A stretch of 64,000 bases of DNA from Sediminibacillus terrae (GCF_009602435.1 NZ_VZDQ01000029.1:89343-153342); one strand, 5' to 3'. Counted from the first letter of the stretch, positions 25,253 to 36,633 are shown. Translations and numbers: made by a program. Notes: generated from the sequence alone by a model not told the origin.

Positions 25253-26386
25253 ATGGCACTTTTATCTGAAGCAATCGCACAGCAAATCGTTTTGGAAATG
25301 GAAAAAATCATTGAACGTAATATCAATATCATGAATGAGACAGGCGTCATCATTGCAAGTAAAGATACAGAGCGGATCGGCAGCTTTCATGAAGGAGCTT
25401 TGAAAGCGATTCAGGAAGGGGAGACGGTTCCGATTTATTCAGATCAGAGCCACCAAGGGGCAAAGGCAGGAATGAACATGCCGATTTTATTCAAAGGAGC
25501 GCTGATTGGCGTGATCGGTATTACCGGGCATCCGGACGAAATCAGCGACTATGCCAAAATCATTCACAAAATGACCGAGGTGATGGTAAAAGAAGCGTAT
25601 GTAAGCCAGGAACTTGAACTGGAAAAGAGCGCGAGAGAGCGGTTTGTGCATGAATGGATGCAACGACAATGGACCGACCGGCGTGATTTTATGCTGCGTG
25701 CAAAAACATTGCGCATCGATATGTCGACATCAAGACAGGTTCTACTGTTTGATCTTGTCCATGTAAAGAGAAAACAGGATTCAGAAGTGACCAGGCAGGA
25801 ACGCTTACGCTCGATCATGAAAGAAGTTGGCGACATGCTTGGTGTCGGGGAGCAGGATATCCTGGTGATGTGGCAATCCAACCAGTTTGTTTTGTTGAAG
25901 CAAAACGCGCCTGCTTTCTTTCCTTCCCGGGTAAAGGAGAGCCTCCGGCGTCTGAGCAGCAATCAAGTCGAAATTTATTGCGGTTTGGGCAGACAGCATC
26001 ACGGCATGGATGGCACAGTGAAATCATTCGAAGAGGCACAACAAGCGGTGTTTTTCGCCAGGCAAAAACAACAGTCTGTTGTTGTATTTCAAGAGTTGGG
26101 TATCGAGTCGGTTGTTTTCCAGATTCCCGAAACGGTAAAAGAAGATTTTGTCGAGCGGTTTTTCCCTGTTTTTCATGATGAAAAGCAGCATCAACTGGTG
26201 GAGTCTGTCAAAGTGTTCCTCGAACATAATCAAAGCATTGCGTCGGCCAGTGACGCGTTGTTCATCCATAAGAACACCTTGCAGTACCGTTTAAAAAAAA
26301 TGGAGCAGTTGACGGGTCTTGATCCCCGGAAATTTCAGGACGCGGCATTATATTGGCTGGGCTTGGCATTCCTGGAAAAACACTGA
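25253..26386 (+). CDS. CdaR-type transcriptional regulator (sugar diacid/glycerate regulator)
   Basis: 377-residue regulator with an N-terminal diacid_rec sensor domain (about residues 1-135: IVLEMEKIIERNINIMNETG, IASKDTERIGSFHEGA, GVIGITGHPDEI). A middle GGDEF-like domain follows, and a C-terminal PucR-type HTH (ASDALFIHKNTLQYRLKKME). In E. coli the homologue CdaR activates genes for glucarate, galactarate and glycerate use. It probably activates this operon via the palindromes at 20005-20060, with glycerate as signal. The ATG at 25253 follows GGGGGAT. Element copy D begins 8 bp past the stop. Confidence 0.88.
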   Translation: MALLSEAIAQQIVLEMEKIIERNINIMNETGVIIASKDTERIGSFHEGALKAIQEGETVPIYSDQSHQGAKAGMNMPILFKGALIGVIGITGHPDEISDYAKIIHKMTEVMVKEAYVSQELELEKSARERFVHEWMQRQWTDRRDFMLRAKTLRIDMSTSRQVLLFDLVHVKRKQDSEVTRQERLRSIMKEVGDMLGVGEQDILVMWQSNQFVLLKQNAPAFFPSRVKESLRRLSSNQVEIYCGLGRQHHGMDGTVKSFEEAQQAVFFARQKQQSVVVFQELGIESVVFQIPETVKEDFVERFFPVFHDEKQHQLVESVKVFLEHNQSIASASDALFIHKNTLQYRLKKMEQLTGLDPRKFQDAALYWLGLAFLEKH

Positions 26387-26393
26387 AACGAGC

Positions 26394-26604
26394 TCGGGAC
26401 AAAAGCATCGTGGCCAAAATAAAAATCGGACTTCTAACCTTCTCTTATGAAATGTGCTGCTCTCCACCCCGGCAAGGCACTTCGCTTTCAGCTCGTGCTG
26501 TTCCCGTCGGAGTCTCCGTATCTTGCCTTCACTTCGTTTTCACGGTCTGAGTTTCAAGACAAGAGGAATAGAACCGAATTTTGTGGACATGCTTTTGTCC
26601 CGGC
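26394..26604 (-). repeat. Dispersed intergenic element, copy D, with inverted ends
   Basis: Left end CGGGACAAAAGCATCGTGGC, right end complementary to GCCGGGACAAAAGCATGTCC, giving about 20-bp imperfect terminal inverted repeats around a 211-bp element. Inside (minus orientation) lies the GGAGACTCCGACGGGAACAG core, but the AAAATCCCGC hairpin part is deleted and the tail is fused to a GCGAAGTGCCTTGCCGGGG block. It begins 8 bp after the regulator stop. Bases 26605-26734 hold nothing else recognised. Confidence 0.8.
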
Positions 26605-26734
26605 TTCGTTTTTTAAAGTGATTCCTTTCTTAGGACTGGGTGTAGTGTACTAACAAACGTAATCCTTCGTCGTTACGAAAAACACATTGCCTTATTAATT
26701 AAATCTCCACTATCGAGCGGGTAAGCCCGGTGAT

Positions 26735-28606
<1,872 letters not shown>

Positions 28607-28635
28607 TTATTGTCGATCAATTGCTACCAATATAC

Positions 28636-28649
28636 AGAAAGCGCTTCAA
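28636..28649. promoter_or_regulatory. cre-like site
   Basis: AGAAAGCGCTTCAA matches the catabolite-responsive element WGNAANCGNTNNCA with one mismatch. It is placed between the divergent neopullulanase and mdxE genes. Confidence 0.4.
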
Positions 28650-28707
28650 CTCGTCAACCCATGGATTTGTGTTTTTTTGGGGTCAGGCCCCACTTAAAAA
28701 AAATAAG

Positions 28708-28721
28708 TGAAAACGGTTGCA
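28708..28721. promoter_or_regulatory. cre site / LacI-type operator upstream of mdxE
   Basis: TGAAAACGGTTGCA matches the cre consensus WGNAANCGNTNNCA at all defined positions. It may be bound by CcpA, by the LacI-type regulator encoded at 34785, or both. Confidence 0.65.
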
Positions 28722-28758
28722 CAAATGAAACGTGCGGTGTAAAATGTAATCATATTAG

Positions 28759-28772
28759 TGCAAACGTTTGCG
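28759..28772. promoter_or_regulatory. Palindromic LacI-type operator upstream of mdxE
   Basis: TGCAAACGTTTGCG contains the perfect palindrome GCAAACGTTTGC, a strong LacI/MalR-family operator. It lies 22 bases before the mdxE start, where bound repressor would block transcription. Confidence 0.65.
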
Positions 28773-28794
28773 CAAAAGAAAAGGGGAGAAGAAA

Positions 28795-30069
28795 ATGAAC
28801 AAAAGTCTTAGAATGTCGATTAAATTCATCCTGCTGTTGAGTTTTTGTTTTTTACTGGCGGCGTGTGCGCCAGAGCGTGAAGAACCGGCAGGCGGAGAGG
28901 ATTCTGACCAAGCATCCGCTGAAAAACCGGAAGAGCTGACGATTTGGGCAAATGACGAAGAAGCCCAGTTGGAAGCAATCGAAGACATAGCAGCTGATTA
29001 TGAAGAGCAGGAAGGAATCAAAGTCAACGTGGTTGCAAAATCGATGCTGGATCAGGAACAGGAATTGGCACTTGCCGGGCCGGAAGGAAAAGGGCCTGAT
29101 TTATTTTTCCAGCCTCATGACCGTATAGGGAACATCGTGGCACAAGGACTTGCCGAGCCGCTCGAATTGTCGGATGAGCAAATCAGCGGTTACAGCGAAG
29201 CTGCGATGGAAGCAGTCTCCTACAATTATGACGGGCAAACCGATTGGTATGGAGCGCCGATGGTCTTTGAAACGTATGGTATTTTTTACAATACGGATAT
29301 CATTCCGGAAGCTCCTGAGACAATAGAAGATTTGCAGAATGTGGTCAGCGAGCACACCAATCCTGAACAAGAACAGTATGGTTTTCTGATGAAACCGAAT
29401 GATCTTTACTTTGCTTATCCGTTCTTCAAAAACTTCGGTGCCTATATTTTTGGAGGGGATACCGGTGAATATGATACATCCGATATCGGCCTGAATAACG
29501 ATGGTGCTGTGGAAGGCGGAGAGCTTTATCAATCATTCTTCGGACAGGAAAAAATCCCTGCATCCACGACCTCCGACGTAATCGACGGATTGTTTACAGA
29601 AGGCAAGGTCGGTGCCGTTATAAACGGGCCATGGGCCATTCCTGGATACAGAGAAGCGCTTGGTGACAGTCTTGCTTTTGCTCCGTTCCCTACGATTAAC
29701 GGAGAGCCGGGAGAAACGTTGGTCGGTGTAAAATCCTGGATGGTTTCTTATTACTCGGAAAATAAAGATTGGGCAACCGACCTTGCGTTGTTTTTAACGA
29801 ATAATGAAAGCTTACAGCATTACTATGAAATAGCAGGCGAACTGCCGCCGAACACGGAAGCCCTGGAAGCGATTGAAGATCCGATTCATGCTGCGTTCGC
29901 GGACCAAATCCAACATGGCGTTCCGATGCCAAGCACCCCGCAGATGTCACAAGTATGGGAACCCATGAACAATGCGTTGCAGTTCTTGGCGGATGGAGAA
30001 GATGTCCAGCCTGTATTGGATGAAGCAGTCGAACAAATCAAGGCAAATATAGAGGCTTCGGGACAGTAA
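28795..30069 (+). CDS. mdxE: Maltodextrin-binding lipoprotein
   Basis: 424-residue extracellular solute-binding lipoprotein (family 1). The signal peptide ends in the lipobox LAAC (residues 22-25), followed by an acidic linker. The mature domain starts at ELTIWANDEEAQLEAI and carries GKGPDLFFQPHDRIG and GAVINGPWAI, characteristic of maltose/maltodextrin-binding proteins. It delivers maltodextrins to MdxF-MdxG. The ATG at 28795 after AGGGGAG is chosen over an upstream in-frame ATG. It is the first gene of the import operon. Upstream operators suggest repression by the LacI regulator and by glucose. The ATPase (MsmX type) is not encoded here. Confidence 0.9.
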   Translation: MNKSLRMSIKFILLLSFCFLLAACAPEREEPAGGEDSDQASAEKPEELTIWANDEEAQLEAIEDIAADYEEQEGIKVNVVAKSMLDQEQELALAGPEGKGPDLFFQPHDRIGNIVAQGLAEPLELSDEQISGYSEAAMEAVSYNYDGQTDWYGAPMVFETYGIFYNTDIIPEAPETIEDLQNVVSEHTNPEQEQYGFLMKPNDLYFAYPFFKNFGAYIFGGDTGEYDTSDIGLNNDGAVEGGELYQSFFGQEKIPASTTSDVIDGLFTEGKVGAVINGPWAIPGYREALGDSLAFAPFPTINGEPGETLVGVKSWMVSYYSENKDWATDLALFLTNNESLQHYYEIAGELPPNTEALEAIEDPIHAAFADQIQHGVPMPSTPQMSQVWEPMNNALQFLADGEDVQPVLDEAVEQIKANIEASGQ

Positions 30070-30081
30070 GTATTTTAGGGG

Positions 30082-30107
30082 TAATGGGAAGGAGCATCTT
30101 CCCATTA
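30082..30107 (+). terminator. Intercistronic hairpin between mdxE and mdxF
   Basis: Perfect 9-bp stem taatgggaa / ttcccatta with an 8-base loop and only three T after it. It is probably an mRNA-stabilising hairpin or partial terminator that raises binding-protein levels over the permeases. Confidence 0.6.
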
Positions 30108-30141
30108 TCTTTATGAAATAGCTAAAAAAGGGGTGAATCAA

Positions 30142-31470
30142 ATGGCCTTGCCTGATTACCAGCAAGAAGACAACAAGGATACAAGGGGAAGCAAGAAAAA
30201 GAAACATAGTCCGGCACTGGCGGTTTGTCTATCAATATTGTTTGCGGGTCTTGGACAGTTGTACAACCGCCGCTATGTAAAGGGGATTTGTTTCCTTATC
30301 ATTGAAGCTGCATTTCTGGCGACAATGTTGCAATCAATCAATTATGGACTTTGGGGACTCCGGACACTCGGTACGATTCCGGGAACAGACCATTCCATCC
30401 GGCTGTTGGTGTTTGGCGTGCTTTCCTTAATTGGCGTGTTTTTTGCTCTTGCTTTGTACATTGCCAATGTCCTTGACGCCAGAAACCAGGCACGGAAGAT
30501 ACAGAATGGGTGGAAGCCTTCATCGTTCCGGGATGCCATCAGCTCGTTTTATGAGTATGCGTTCCCTTATTTGATGACTTTTCCCGGTCTGCTGCTCATG
30601 GTTTTTGTGGTTATTTTTCCTTTGTTATTCTCTGTGCTTTTGGCCTTTACCAACTATAATCTATATAATTCGCCGCCACGTAATTTGGTAGACTGGGTAG
30701 GTTTTGACAACTTTGTCAACCTGGTAACAGTTCCGCTGTGGCAGGATACATTTTTGAGTGTGTTTTCCTGGACCATTGTCTGGACGGTCGTCGCGACTAC
30801 ACTGCAAATCGCTTTGGGATTGTTTCTCGCCTTGATCGTGAATGATCCCCGCATTAAATTTAAAAAACTGATCCGCACGGTCTTGATTTTACCTTGGGCT
30901 GTCCCAGCCTTCGTGACAATCTTGATTTTCTCCGCCATGTTCAATGATGACTTCGGAGCCATCAACAGAGACATTATCATTCCGCTGCTTGGAGGCGGTG
31001 GTTTGCCATGGCTTAGTGACCCATTTTATGCCCGGATTGCCATTATCCTGATTCAAACATGGCTGGGATTTCCGTTTATTTTCGCTTTGTTTACCGGGGT
31101 ACTGCAAAGTATCTCGAAGGACTGGTATGAAGCGGCGGATGTGGATGGTGGCTCCAGGCTGCAAAAGTTCCGTCATATCACATTGCCGCATGTCATGTTT
31201 GCTACTGCGCCTTTGCTGATCATGCAGTATGCGCAAAACTTCAATAATTTCAATATCATTTATTTATTCAATGAAGGTGGACCACCTGTGAGAGGGCAAA
31301 ATGCCGGCGGGACCGACATCCTGATTTCCTGGGTTTATAAATTGACCTTCGATACCAATAATTACAGCATGGCTGCAGTTATTTCCATCATCATGGGAGT
31401 GATCGTCTCCTGTTTCGCTTTTTATCAATTCAGAAAAACTCGATCATTCAAAGAAGAGGGTGAAATTTGA
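30142..31470 (+). CDS. mdxF: Maltodextrin ABC transporter permease MdxF
   Basis: 442-residue permease of the MalF type with an unusual long N-terminal region: two helices near residues 28-65 and one near 90-110 precede the canonical six-helix domain. The EAA coupling loop (DWYEAADVDGGSRLQKF) is near residue 330. The ATG at 30142 follows AAGGGG; a GTG three codons upstream overlaps this site. The stop overlaps the mdxG start (TGATG). It imports maltodextrins with MdxG and the binding protein MdxE. Confidence 0.9.
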   Translation: MALPDYQQEDNKDTRGSKKKKHSPALAVCLSILFAGLGQLYNRRYVKGICFLIIEAAFLATMLQSINYGLWGLRTLGTIPGTDHSIRLLVFGVLSLIGVFFALALYIANVLDARNQARKIQNGWKPSSFRDAISSFYEYAFPYLMTFPGLLLMVFVVIFPLLFSVLLAFTNYNLYNSPPRNLVDWVGFDNFVNLVTVPLWQDTFLSVFSWTIVWTVVATTLQIALGLFLALIVNDPRIKFKKLIRTVLILPWAVPAFVTILIFSAMFNDDFGAINRDIIIPLLGGGGLPWLSDPFYARIAIILIQTWLGFPFIFALFTGVLQSISKDWYEAADVDGGSRLQKFRHITLPHVMFATAPLLIMQYAQNFNNFNIIYLFNEGGPPVRGQNAGGTDILISWVYKLTFDTNNYSMAAVISIIMGVIVSCFAFYQFRKTRSFKEEGEI

Positions 31471-32309
31471 TGAACCAGAAGAAAAAATCAAGAATCGAAG
31501 TCGCTGCCATGTATTTGGTACTGACGGCTGTCGCCGTGGCGATATTTTATCCACTGGTTTGGACAATCGGCATTTCTTTCAACCAGGGTAACAGCCTTTA
31601 CTCATCCTCCATCATTCCGGAAAATTTCTCTTTGGATCATTATAAATGGTTGTTCAGTTCGGAGAGTGACTACCTGCTCTGGTACAAGAATTCTCTGATT
31701 GTGTCTGGTGTAACAGCTGTCGGCAGCGTTATTTTCACTTCGCTAGTAGCCTATGCATTTTCACGCTATCAATTTGTCGGCAGAAAAAACGGTTTGTACA
31801 TCTTTTTGCTGCTGCAAATGTTTCCGGTCATGATGGCGATGGTCGCTCTGTATATTTTCCTTAACATGATCGGCCTGTTGGACACGCTGACAGGGTTGAT
31901 ATTGATCTACTTAGGAGGACAAATTCCGTTCAATGCCTGGCTGGTGAAGGGTTACTTTGATACGATTCCACGTGAACTGGATCAAGCCGCACGGATTGAC
32001 GGCGCTGGGCACTTGCGGGTGTTTTGGAGCATTATGCTGCCGCTGGCCAAGCCGATACTGGCTGTCGTCGCCTTATTCAATTTCATGATGCCGCTGTTCG
32101 ATTTTCTCTTGCCTTCGATTGTCTTGTCCAGTGCTGACAATTACACGCTGGCGGTGGGACTCTACAACTTTATCAATGACCAGTTCGCCAACAATTTTAC
32201 CAGATTCGCAGCAGGGTCGATTCTGGTGGCAGTGCCGATTGCCGCTGTTTATCTATACTTGCAACGCTATTTGATTTCCGGATTGACAGCAGGCGGCACA
32301 AAAGGCTGA
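31470..32309 (+). CDS. mdxG: Maltodextrin ABC transporter permease MdxG
   Basis: 279-residue six-helix permease of the MalG type. The EAA loop reads ELDQAARIDGAGHLRVFWSI (about residues 170-190). The start ATG overlaps the mdxF stop (TGATG), which couples their translation. It forms the transmembrane pore with MdxF. A cre-like site and the GH31 glucosidase follow about 30 and 85 bases after its end. Confidence 0.9.
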   Translation: MNQKKKSRIEVAAMYLVLTAVAVAIFYPLVWTIGISFNQGNSLYSSSIIPENFSLDHYKWLFSSESDYLLWYKNSLIVSGVTAVGSVIFTSLVAYAFSRYQFVGRKNGLYIFLLLQMFPVMMAMVALYIFLNMIGLLDTLTGLILIYLGGQIPFNAWLVKGYFDTIPRELDQAARIDGAGHLRVFWSIMLPLAKPILAVVALFNFMMPLFDFLLPSIVLSSADNYTLAVGLYNFINDQFANNFTRFAAGSILVAVPIAAVYLYLQRYLISGLTAGGTKG

Positions 32310-32340
32310 GAATGTTGCGCCTTTTACTTTGAATCTCATA

Positions 32341-32354
32341 TGAAAACGTTACAA
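32341..32354. promoter_or_regulatory. cre-like site before the alpha-glucosidase gene
   Basis: TGAAAACGTTACAA matches the cre consensus with one mismatch. It lies 41 bases before the glucosidase start. Confidence 0.4.
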
Positions 32355-32394
32355 TAAAATAGATACTTACAGCTTGATGAACAGGAGGTACGAC

Positions 32395-34749
32395 ATGTTA
32401 GAAGATACTAGTTTTGCGATTCATCCAGGTGCGGAGCAGCAGAGGAATGCGGCTGTCTATCACGACATCGGCAATGTGAAATATCAGGAGAAAGGGAACG
32501 ATTCGTTTCATTTCATCTGTGAAAACGGACAGGTCGCTATCCGCTTTTATACGGAAGCCATTGTCCGCATCACCATGAATCCAAAGGGCGAACCGAGTGG
32601 GGGTCAATCACGCTCCGTAGTTGCAGAAGCAAAGAAAGTCGACGTCGAGGAGGATGGCACTGCGGAGGTTTATGAATTGAAAACAACTGAGCTTCATTTG
32701 TCGATTTCCAAGACTCCTTTTCGAATCCACATCTATGACCGGCAAGGAAGGGAATTGGTAACGGAAGCGGAACATGGGATGGCTTGGCAGGAAAACGGCG
32801 AGGTAGCCGTCTTTAAACAGATGCATGAGAATGATCACTTTTACGGATTTGGAGAGAAGGCCGGTTTTCTCGATAAACGCGGTGAAATGTATGAGATGTG
32901 GAATACGGACGTGTATGCCCCGCATAATCCGGAAACAGACCCGCTCTACGAGTCGATACCGTATTTCATGACGCTGAGAGACGGAAAAGCGCACGGCATC
33001 TTTTTTGATAATACGTTCCGTTCCTGGTTTGATATGCGTTCTTTCGCAGAGCGTTATGCTTACCGAGCAGAAGGAGGACAGCTTGATTATTATGTAATGG
33101 CAGGTCCTGAACCAAAGCACGTATTGGAGCAATACACATACCTGACAGGGAGAATGCCGCTGCCTCCGAAATGGGCGATCGGTTACCATCAGTCACGTTA
33201 CAGCTATCAGACGGAAGAAGAAGTGCGGGAAGTTGCTCAACATTTTATCGACCGGGATATCCCGCTCGATGTGCTGCATCTCGATATTCATTATATGAAC
33301 GGGTACCGTGTTTTCACTTTTGATGAAGAACGGTTTCCAAATCCGGAAAAACTTGTTCGCGATTTGCGCGAAATGGGGATAAGGGTCGTGCCGATTGTGG
33401 ATCCCGGTGTCAAAAAAGACCCGGAATACCCGACTTATCAGGAAGGGGTCACCGGTGATTTGTTTTGCAAGTATCTCGAAGGAGATATTTATTTCGGTGA
33501 TGTCTGGCCGGGGACAAGTGCATTTCCCGACTTCACCGAAGAAAAAGCCCGGAAATGGTGGGGGGAAAAGCATCGTTTTTACACGGAAATCGGTGTCGAG
33601 GGTATCTGGAATGATATGAATGAACCGGCTGTTTTCAATGAAACGAAAACGATGGATGTACAGGTCATGCACTGGAACGATGGAAGTCCTGCCACCCATC
33701 GCGAGCTTCACAACCTGTATGGGATGTTGATGGGAAAAGCGACTTATGAAGGATTGAAAGATCAGCTCGACGGTAAGCGTCCATTCCTGCTGACCAGAGC
33801 CGGATTTGCCGGGATTCAGCGTTATGCTGCAGTCTGGACGGGAGATAACCGCAGCTTCTGGGAGCACCTGCAAATGTCCCTGCCGATGGTGATGAACCTT
33901 GGACTGTCCGGAATTTCTTTCACGGGACCGGATGTCGGTGGATTTGCACACCATTCGAACGGAGAACTATTGACACGTTGGACACAGGTGGGGGCGTTTA
34001 CGCCTTTTTTCCGTAACCATTCGGCCATCGGTTTTTTGTATCAGGAGCCATGGCGTTTTGGAGAAAAGTATGAAGCAGTGATCAAGGAATATATCGAGAT
34101 GCGGTACCGCTGGATGCCGCAGCTGTATTCGCTGTTCGCCATCGCAAGCAGTCGGGGATTGCCGGTGATGCGGCCATTGTTCATGGAATTCCCCGAGGAT
34201 GAGAAAACGTACAATCTGAATGATCAATTCATGATCGGCGATAATGTGATCATTGCCCCGATTCTCGCTCCGTCAGTCGTGGACCGTGCCGTTTACCTTC
34301 CGGAAGGGGAATGGGTCGAGGCATCCAGCGGCGTGGCGTATCAAGGGGAAAACACCTATTTGATCCATGCTGAACTGGAAGACCTGCCGTTGTTTATTAA
34401 AAAAGGGACGGCGGTGATGCAGACAGATTGGACGTCCAACAAAGACAAGTCATGGAAAAGGGTGCGGATGGATATTTATGCCGGTGATCAGGGAGAGGAT
34501 TACCGTTTTACGTTCTATGATGATGACGGGGAAACTTTTGCTTATCAGCATGGAAGCTATTTGGAACTGGAAGTGGAGGTTGTGTCGACCGAAGAAGCTG
34601 TCAAGGTGGATATCGTTGATCGTCGAGGCGATTATGTACCGGCATATCAGCAAATCGATATCCATGTAATTGGTCGGAAGGACGGCCAGGATGTTATACT
34701 GAATGGAGAAAAAGAAAACGGAGACAGTTACCTGTCGTTGACAGAATGA
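32395..34749 (+). CDS. Alpha-glucosidase, glycoside hydrolase family 31
   Basis: 784-residue cytosolic GH31 enzyme that releases glucose from maltose and maltodextrins. The nucleophile is Asp407 in GIWNDMNEP and the acid/base is Asp484 in WTGDNRSFW. Upstream HENDHFYGFGEKAG and downstream FFRNHSAIGF and APILAPSVVDRAVYLPEG are typical of the family. The N-terminal beta-sandwich and C-terminal domains are complete. The ATG at 32395 follows AGGAGGT, and a frame-open ATG 7 codons upstream is rejected. It replaces the GH65 phosphorylase and MalL steps of the B. subtilis mdx cluster. Confidence 0.9.
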   Translation: MLEDTSFAIHPGAEQQRNAAVYHDIGNVKYQEKGNDSFHFICENGQVAIRFYTEAIVRITMNPKGEPSGGQSRSVVAEAKKVDVEEDGTAEVYELKTTELHLSISKTPFRIHIYDRQGRELVTEAEHGMAWQENGEVAVFKQMHENDHFYGFGEKAGFLDKRGEMYEMWNTDVYAPHNPETDPLYESIPYFMTLRDGKAHGIFFDNTFRSWFDMRSFAERYAYRAEGGQLDYYVMAGPEPKHVLEQYTYLTGRMPLPPKWAIGYHQSRYSYQTEEEVREVAQHFIDRDIPLDVLHLDIHYMNGYRVFTFDEERFPNPEKLVRDLREMGIRVVPIVDPGVKKDPEYPTYQEGVTGDLFCKYLEGDIYFGDVWPGTSAFPDFTEEKARKWWGEKHRFYTEIGVEGIWNDMNEPAVFNETKTMDVQVMHWNDGSPATHRELHNLYGMLMGKATYEGLKDQLDGKRPFLLTRAGFAGIQRYAAVWTGDNRSFWEHLQMSLPMVMNLGLSGISFTGPDVGGFAHHSNGELLTRWTQVGAFTPFFRNHSAIGFLYQEPWRFGEKYEAVIKEYIEMRYRWMPQLYSLFAIASSRGLPVMRPLFMEFPEDEKTYNLNDQFMIGDNVIIAPILAPSVVDRAVYLPEGEWVEASSGVAYQGENTYLIHAELEDLPLFIKKGTAVMQTDWTSNKDKSWKRVRMDIYAGDQGEDYRFTFYDDDGETFAYQHGSYLELEVEVVSTEEAVKVDIVDRRGDYVPAYQQIDIHVIGRKDGQDVILNGEKENGDSYLSLTE

Positions 34750-34784
34750 ACGAATAACAAAAAAGTAGAGGGTGGACTTGGCTG

Positions 34785-35804
34785 ATGGTGACAATAAAGG
34801 ATGTAGCAAAGGAAACAGGTGTATCCCCCTCTACTGTGTCACGCGTGATTGCGGACAATCCGCGGATCAGTCCGGATACAAAGCAAAAAGTGCGCGAAGC
34901 AATGGAACGGCTCGGCTACCATACCAATATCCATGCACGTAACCTGGTGGCTAAGTCGACTAAAGCAATCGGTGCCATCATGCCGTCGTCTGCTAATAAA
35001 GCGTTACAGAATCCGTTTTTTCCCGAGGTTCTTCGGGGAATCGGTTCTGTCATTCATGAACGACAGTATTCGTTGACCCTTTCCAGTGGCGAGACAGAAC
35101 AAGAAATTCTGGAAGAAGTACAGCGGATGGTGTATGGCAGTTATGTCGATGGACTGATTTTGTTGTATTCCCGTGTGGAAGATCCGGTCGTGGCCTTTCT
35201 CGAGGAGCGGGATTTTCCGTATGTCATGATCGGCAAGCCCTTTGCCAGGCTGGAAGAAATCACCCATGTCGACAATGACAATTTTATGGCTGGAAAGCAA
35301 ATCACCAATCATCTTATTGCAAGAGGCCATGAGAAAATCGCCTTCATCGGGGGTTCCAAGGACCTTTTCGTTACAAGGGACCGGGAGTCCGGCTACCTGG
35401 CGGCGTTGACAGATGCAGACTTGCCGCATGACGAAGACTATGTCATCCATACGGAATTTTTAAAATCAGGCGGAAAGGAAGCGGTCGAACAGTTGCTTTC
35501 TCTTCCTATACGTCCAACCGGGATTGTCGTGACAGATGACTTAATGAGCCTTGGGGTACTGAGTACTCTCGAGGAATCCGGCGTCCAGGTTCCTCATGAT
35601 ATCTCGCTGGTCAGTTTCAATAATGCTTATTTGTCTGAGATAACAAAGCCGGCGTTGACAACCGTCGATATCAATATTCATGAGTTAGGCGCCCAATCAG
35701 CCAGGGCGCTAATTGAAAGGACGATCGACAACAAAATCCCTCCGAAGCGGATCATTGTGCCATATACCATTATTTACCGTGGTTCGGTGAAGGAGCAAAA
35801 ATGA
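34785..35804 (+). CDS. LacI-family transcriptional regulator (MdxR/MalR-like)
   Basis: 339-residue repressor. A LacI-type HTH occupies residues 2-50 (TIKDVAKETGVSPSTVSRV, then the hinge helix HARNLVAKST). A periplasmic-binding-protein-like sensor domain follows (IGAIMPSS, KQITNHLIARGHEKIAFIGG, ISLVSFNNAYLSEI). As the last gene of the maltodextrin cluster it most likely senses maltodextrin and represses mdx at the palindromes 28708-28772. The 3' end runs into element copy F. Confidence 0.88.
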   Translation: MVTIKDVAKETGVSPSTVSRVIADNPRISPDTKQKVREAMERLGYHTNIHARNLVAKSTKAIGAIMPSSANKALQNPFFPEVLRGIGSVIHERQYSLTLSSGETEQEILEEVQRMVYGSYVDGLILLYSRVEDPVVAFLEERDFPYVMIGKPFARLEEITHVDNDNFMAGKQITNHLIARGHEKIAFIGGSKDLFVTRDRESGYLAALTDADLPHDEDYVIHTEFLKSGGKEAVEQLLSLPIRPTGIVVTDDLMSLGVLSTLEESGVQVPHDISLVSFNNAYLSEITKPALTTVDINIHELGAQSARALIERTIDNKIPPKRIIVPYTIIYRGSVKEQK

Positions 35805-35819
35805 GTAAAGGAATTTTCG

Positions 35820-35912
35820 GTGGCCGGGACAAAAGTATTGCTATCAAAACAAAAACCGAGCGAATGAGGGAATCGTTCGGTTCTTGTTTTGGGCACGATG
35901 CTTTTGTCCCGG
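35820..35912. repeat. Dispersed intergenic element, copy F (ends only)
   Basis: About 40-bp imperfect inverted repeat. The left arm begins GGCCGGGACAAAAGTATTGC, and the right arm complements GGGACAAAAGCATCGTGCCC; both continue through an A-rich AAACAAAAACCGA stretch to a short loop. It is the two element ends joined without any core, and it starts 16 bp past the LacI-gene stop. The hairpin is terminator-shaped. Confidence 0.8.
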
Positions 35913-36043
35913 ACTCTTTTTTATTTGAAAAGTGACTTTGGGGTATAGTCCTTCTGGGAATTCAAAGATGGCGCATTTAATTTTTGGATTGGAAGACAAT
36001 AGGGAGTGGATCAAGTCCAACTATACTTATTGGAGGTATTACG

Positions 36044-36628
36044 ATGAATGCACCAGCTCACGAGCTTCTAGAAACACAGGAAGCACTTAGAACCAAAGCA
36101 GCAGAAATTGAACAGCATGGCTTTTTTGCCAACCAATGTAATGACCAGCAGCTAAAGGGCATGCTGACAAGACACCAGCAGCAAATGATAACGGCCTATC
36201 AGCAAGGGGTCAATTTAATGCAAGGCAAGAATGTACAACTTGCCCACCAATACCCGAATTTCCAGGCAGTCAACACTATGCCGGGGATGCAGCAGAACAA
36301 TTCTTCGGCACCGTCGGTGAATACTCAGTCGCTTTCGGATCAGACAATGGCGACGTTGGCATTGAATGCTCATAAAGCAGGTGCCATGATGGGAATGCAG
36401 TGGGCAAATGAATGTGTGGACCCGCAGCTTCGCAGTTATCACGTGAACGGCGCTAATTTGTGCCAGGAAATGGCGTATGAAATGTGGAGCTGGATGAACC
36501 AAAAAGGTTACTACCAGCCAGCACAATTCAACTCCCAGCAAACTTCGACCATGGCCGCTTCTTTTCAGCCGATGCCCAACCAAATGGGCGGTCAGACCAA
36601 CCAGTTCCAATCCGGACAAATGCAATGA
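36044..36628 (+). CDS. Spore coat protein, CotF-like
   Basis: 194-residue protein with the ferritin-like helical CotF domain: HELLETQEALRTKAAEIEQH, DQQLKGMLTRHQQQM and AGAMMGMQWANECVDPQLRS. The Gln-, Met- and Asn-rich C-terminal tail is typical of coat proteins. It is expected in the coat, assembled in the mother cell. The start follows GGAGG and is 20 codons downstream of the first in-frame codon. It is monocistronic with a terminator after it. Confidence 0.85.
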   Translation: MNAPAHELLETQEALRTKAAEIEQHGFFANQCNDQQLKGMLTRHQQQMITAYQQGVNLMQGKNVQLAHQYPNFQAVNTMPGMQQNNSSAPSVNTQSLSDQTMATLALNAHKAGAMMGMQWANECVDPQLRSYHVNGANLCQEMAYEMWSWMNQKGYYQPAQFNSQQTSTMAASFQPMPNQMGGQTNQFQSGQMQ

Positions 36629-36633
36629 CCGAA

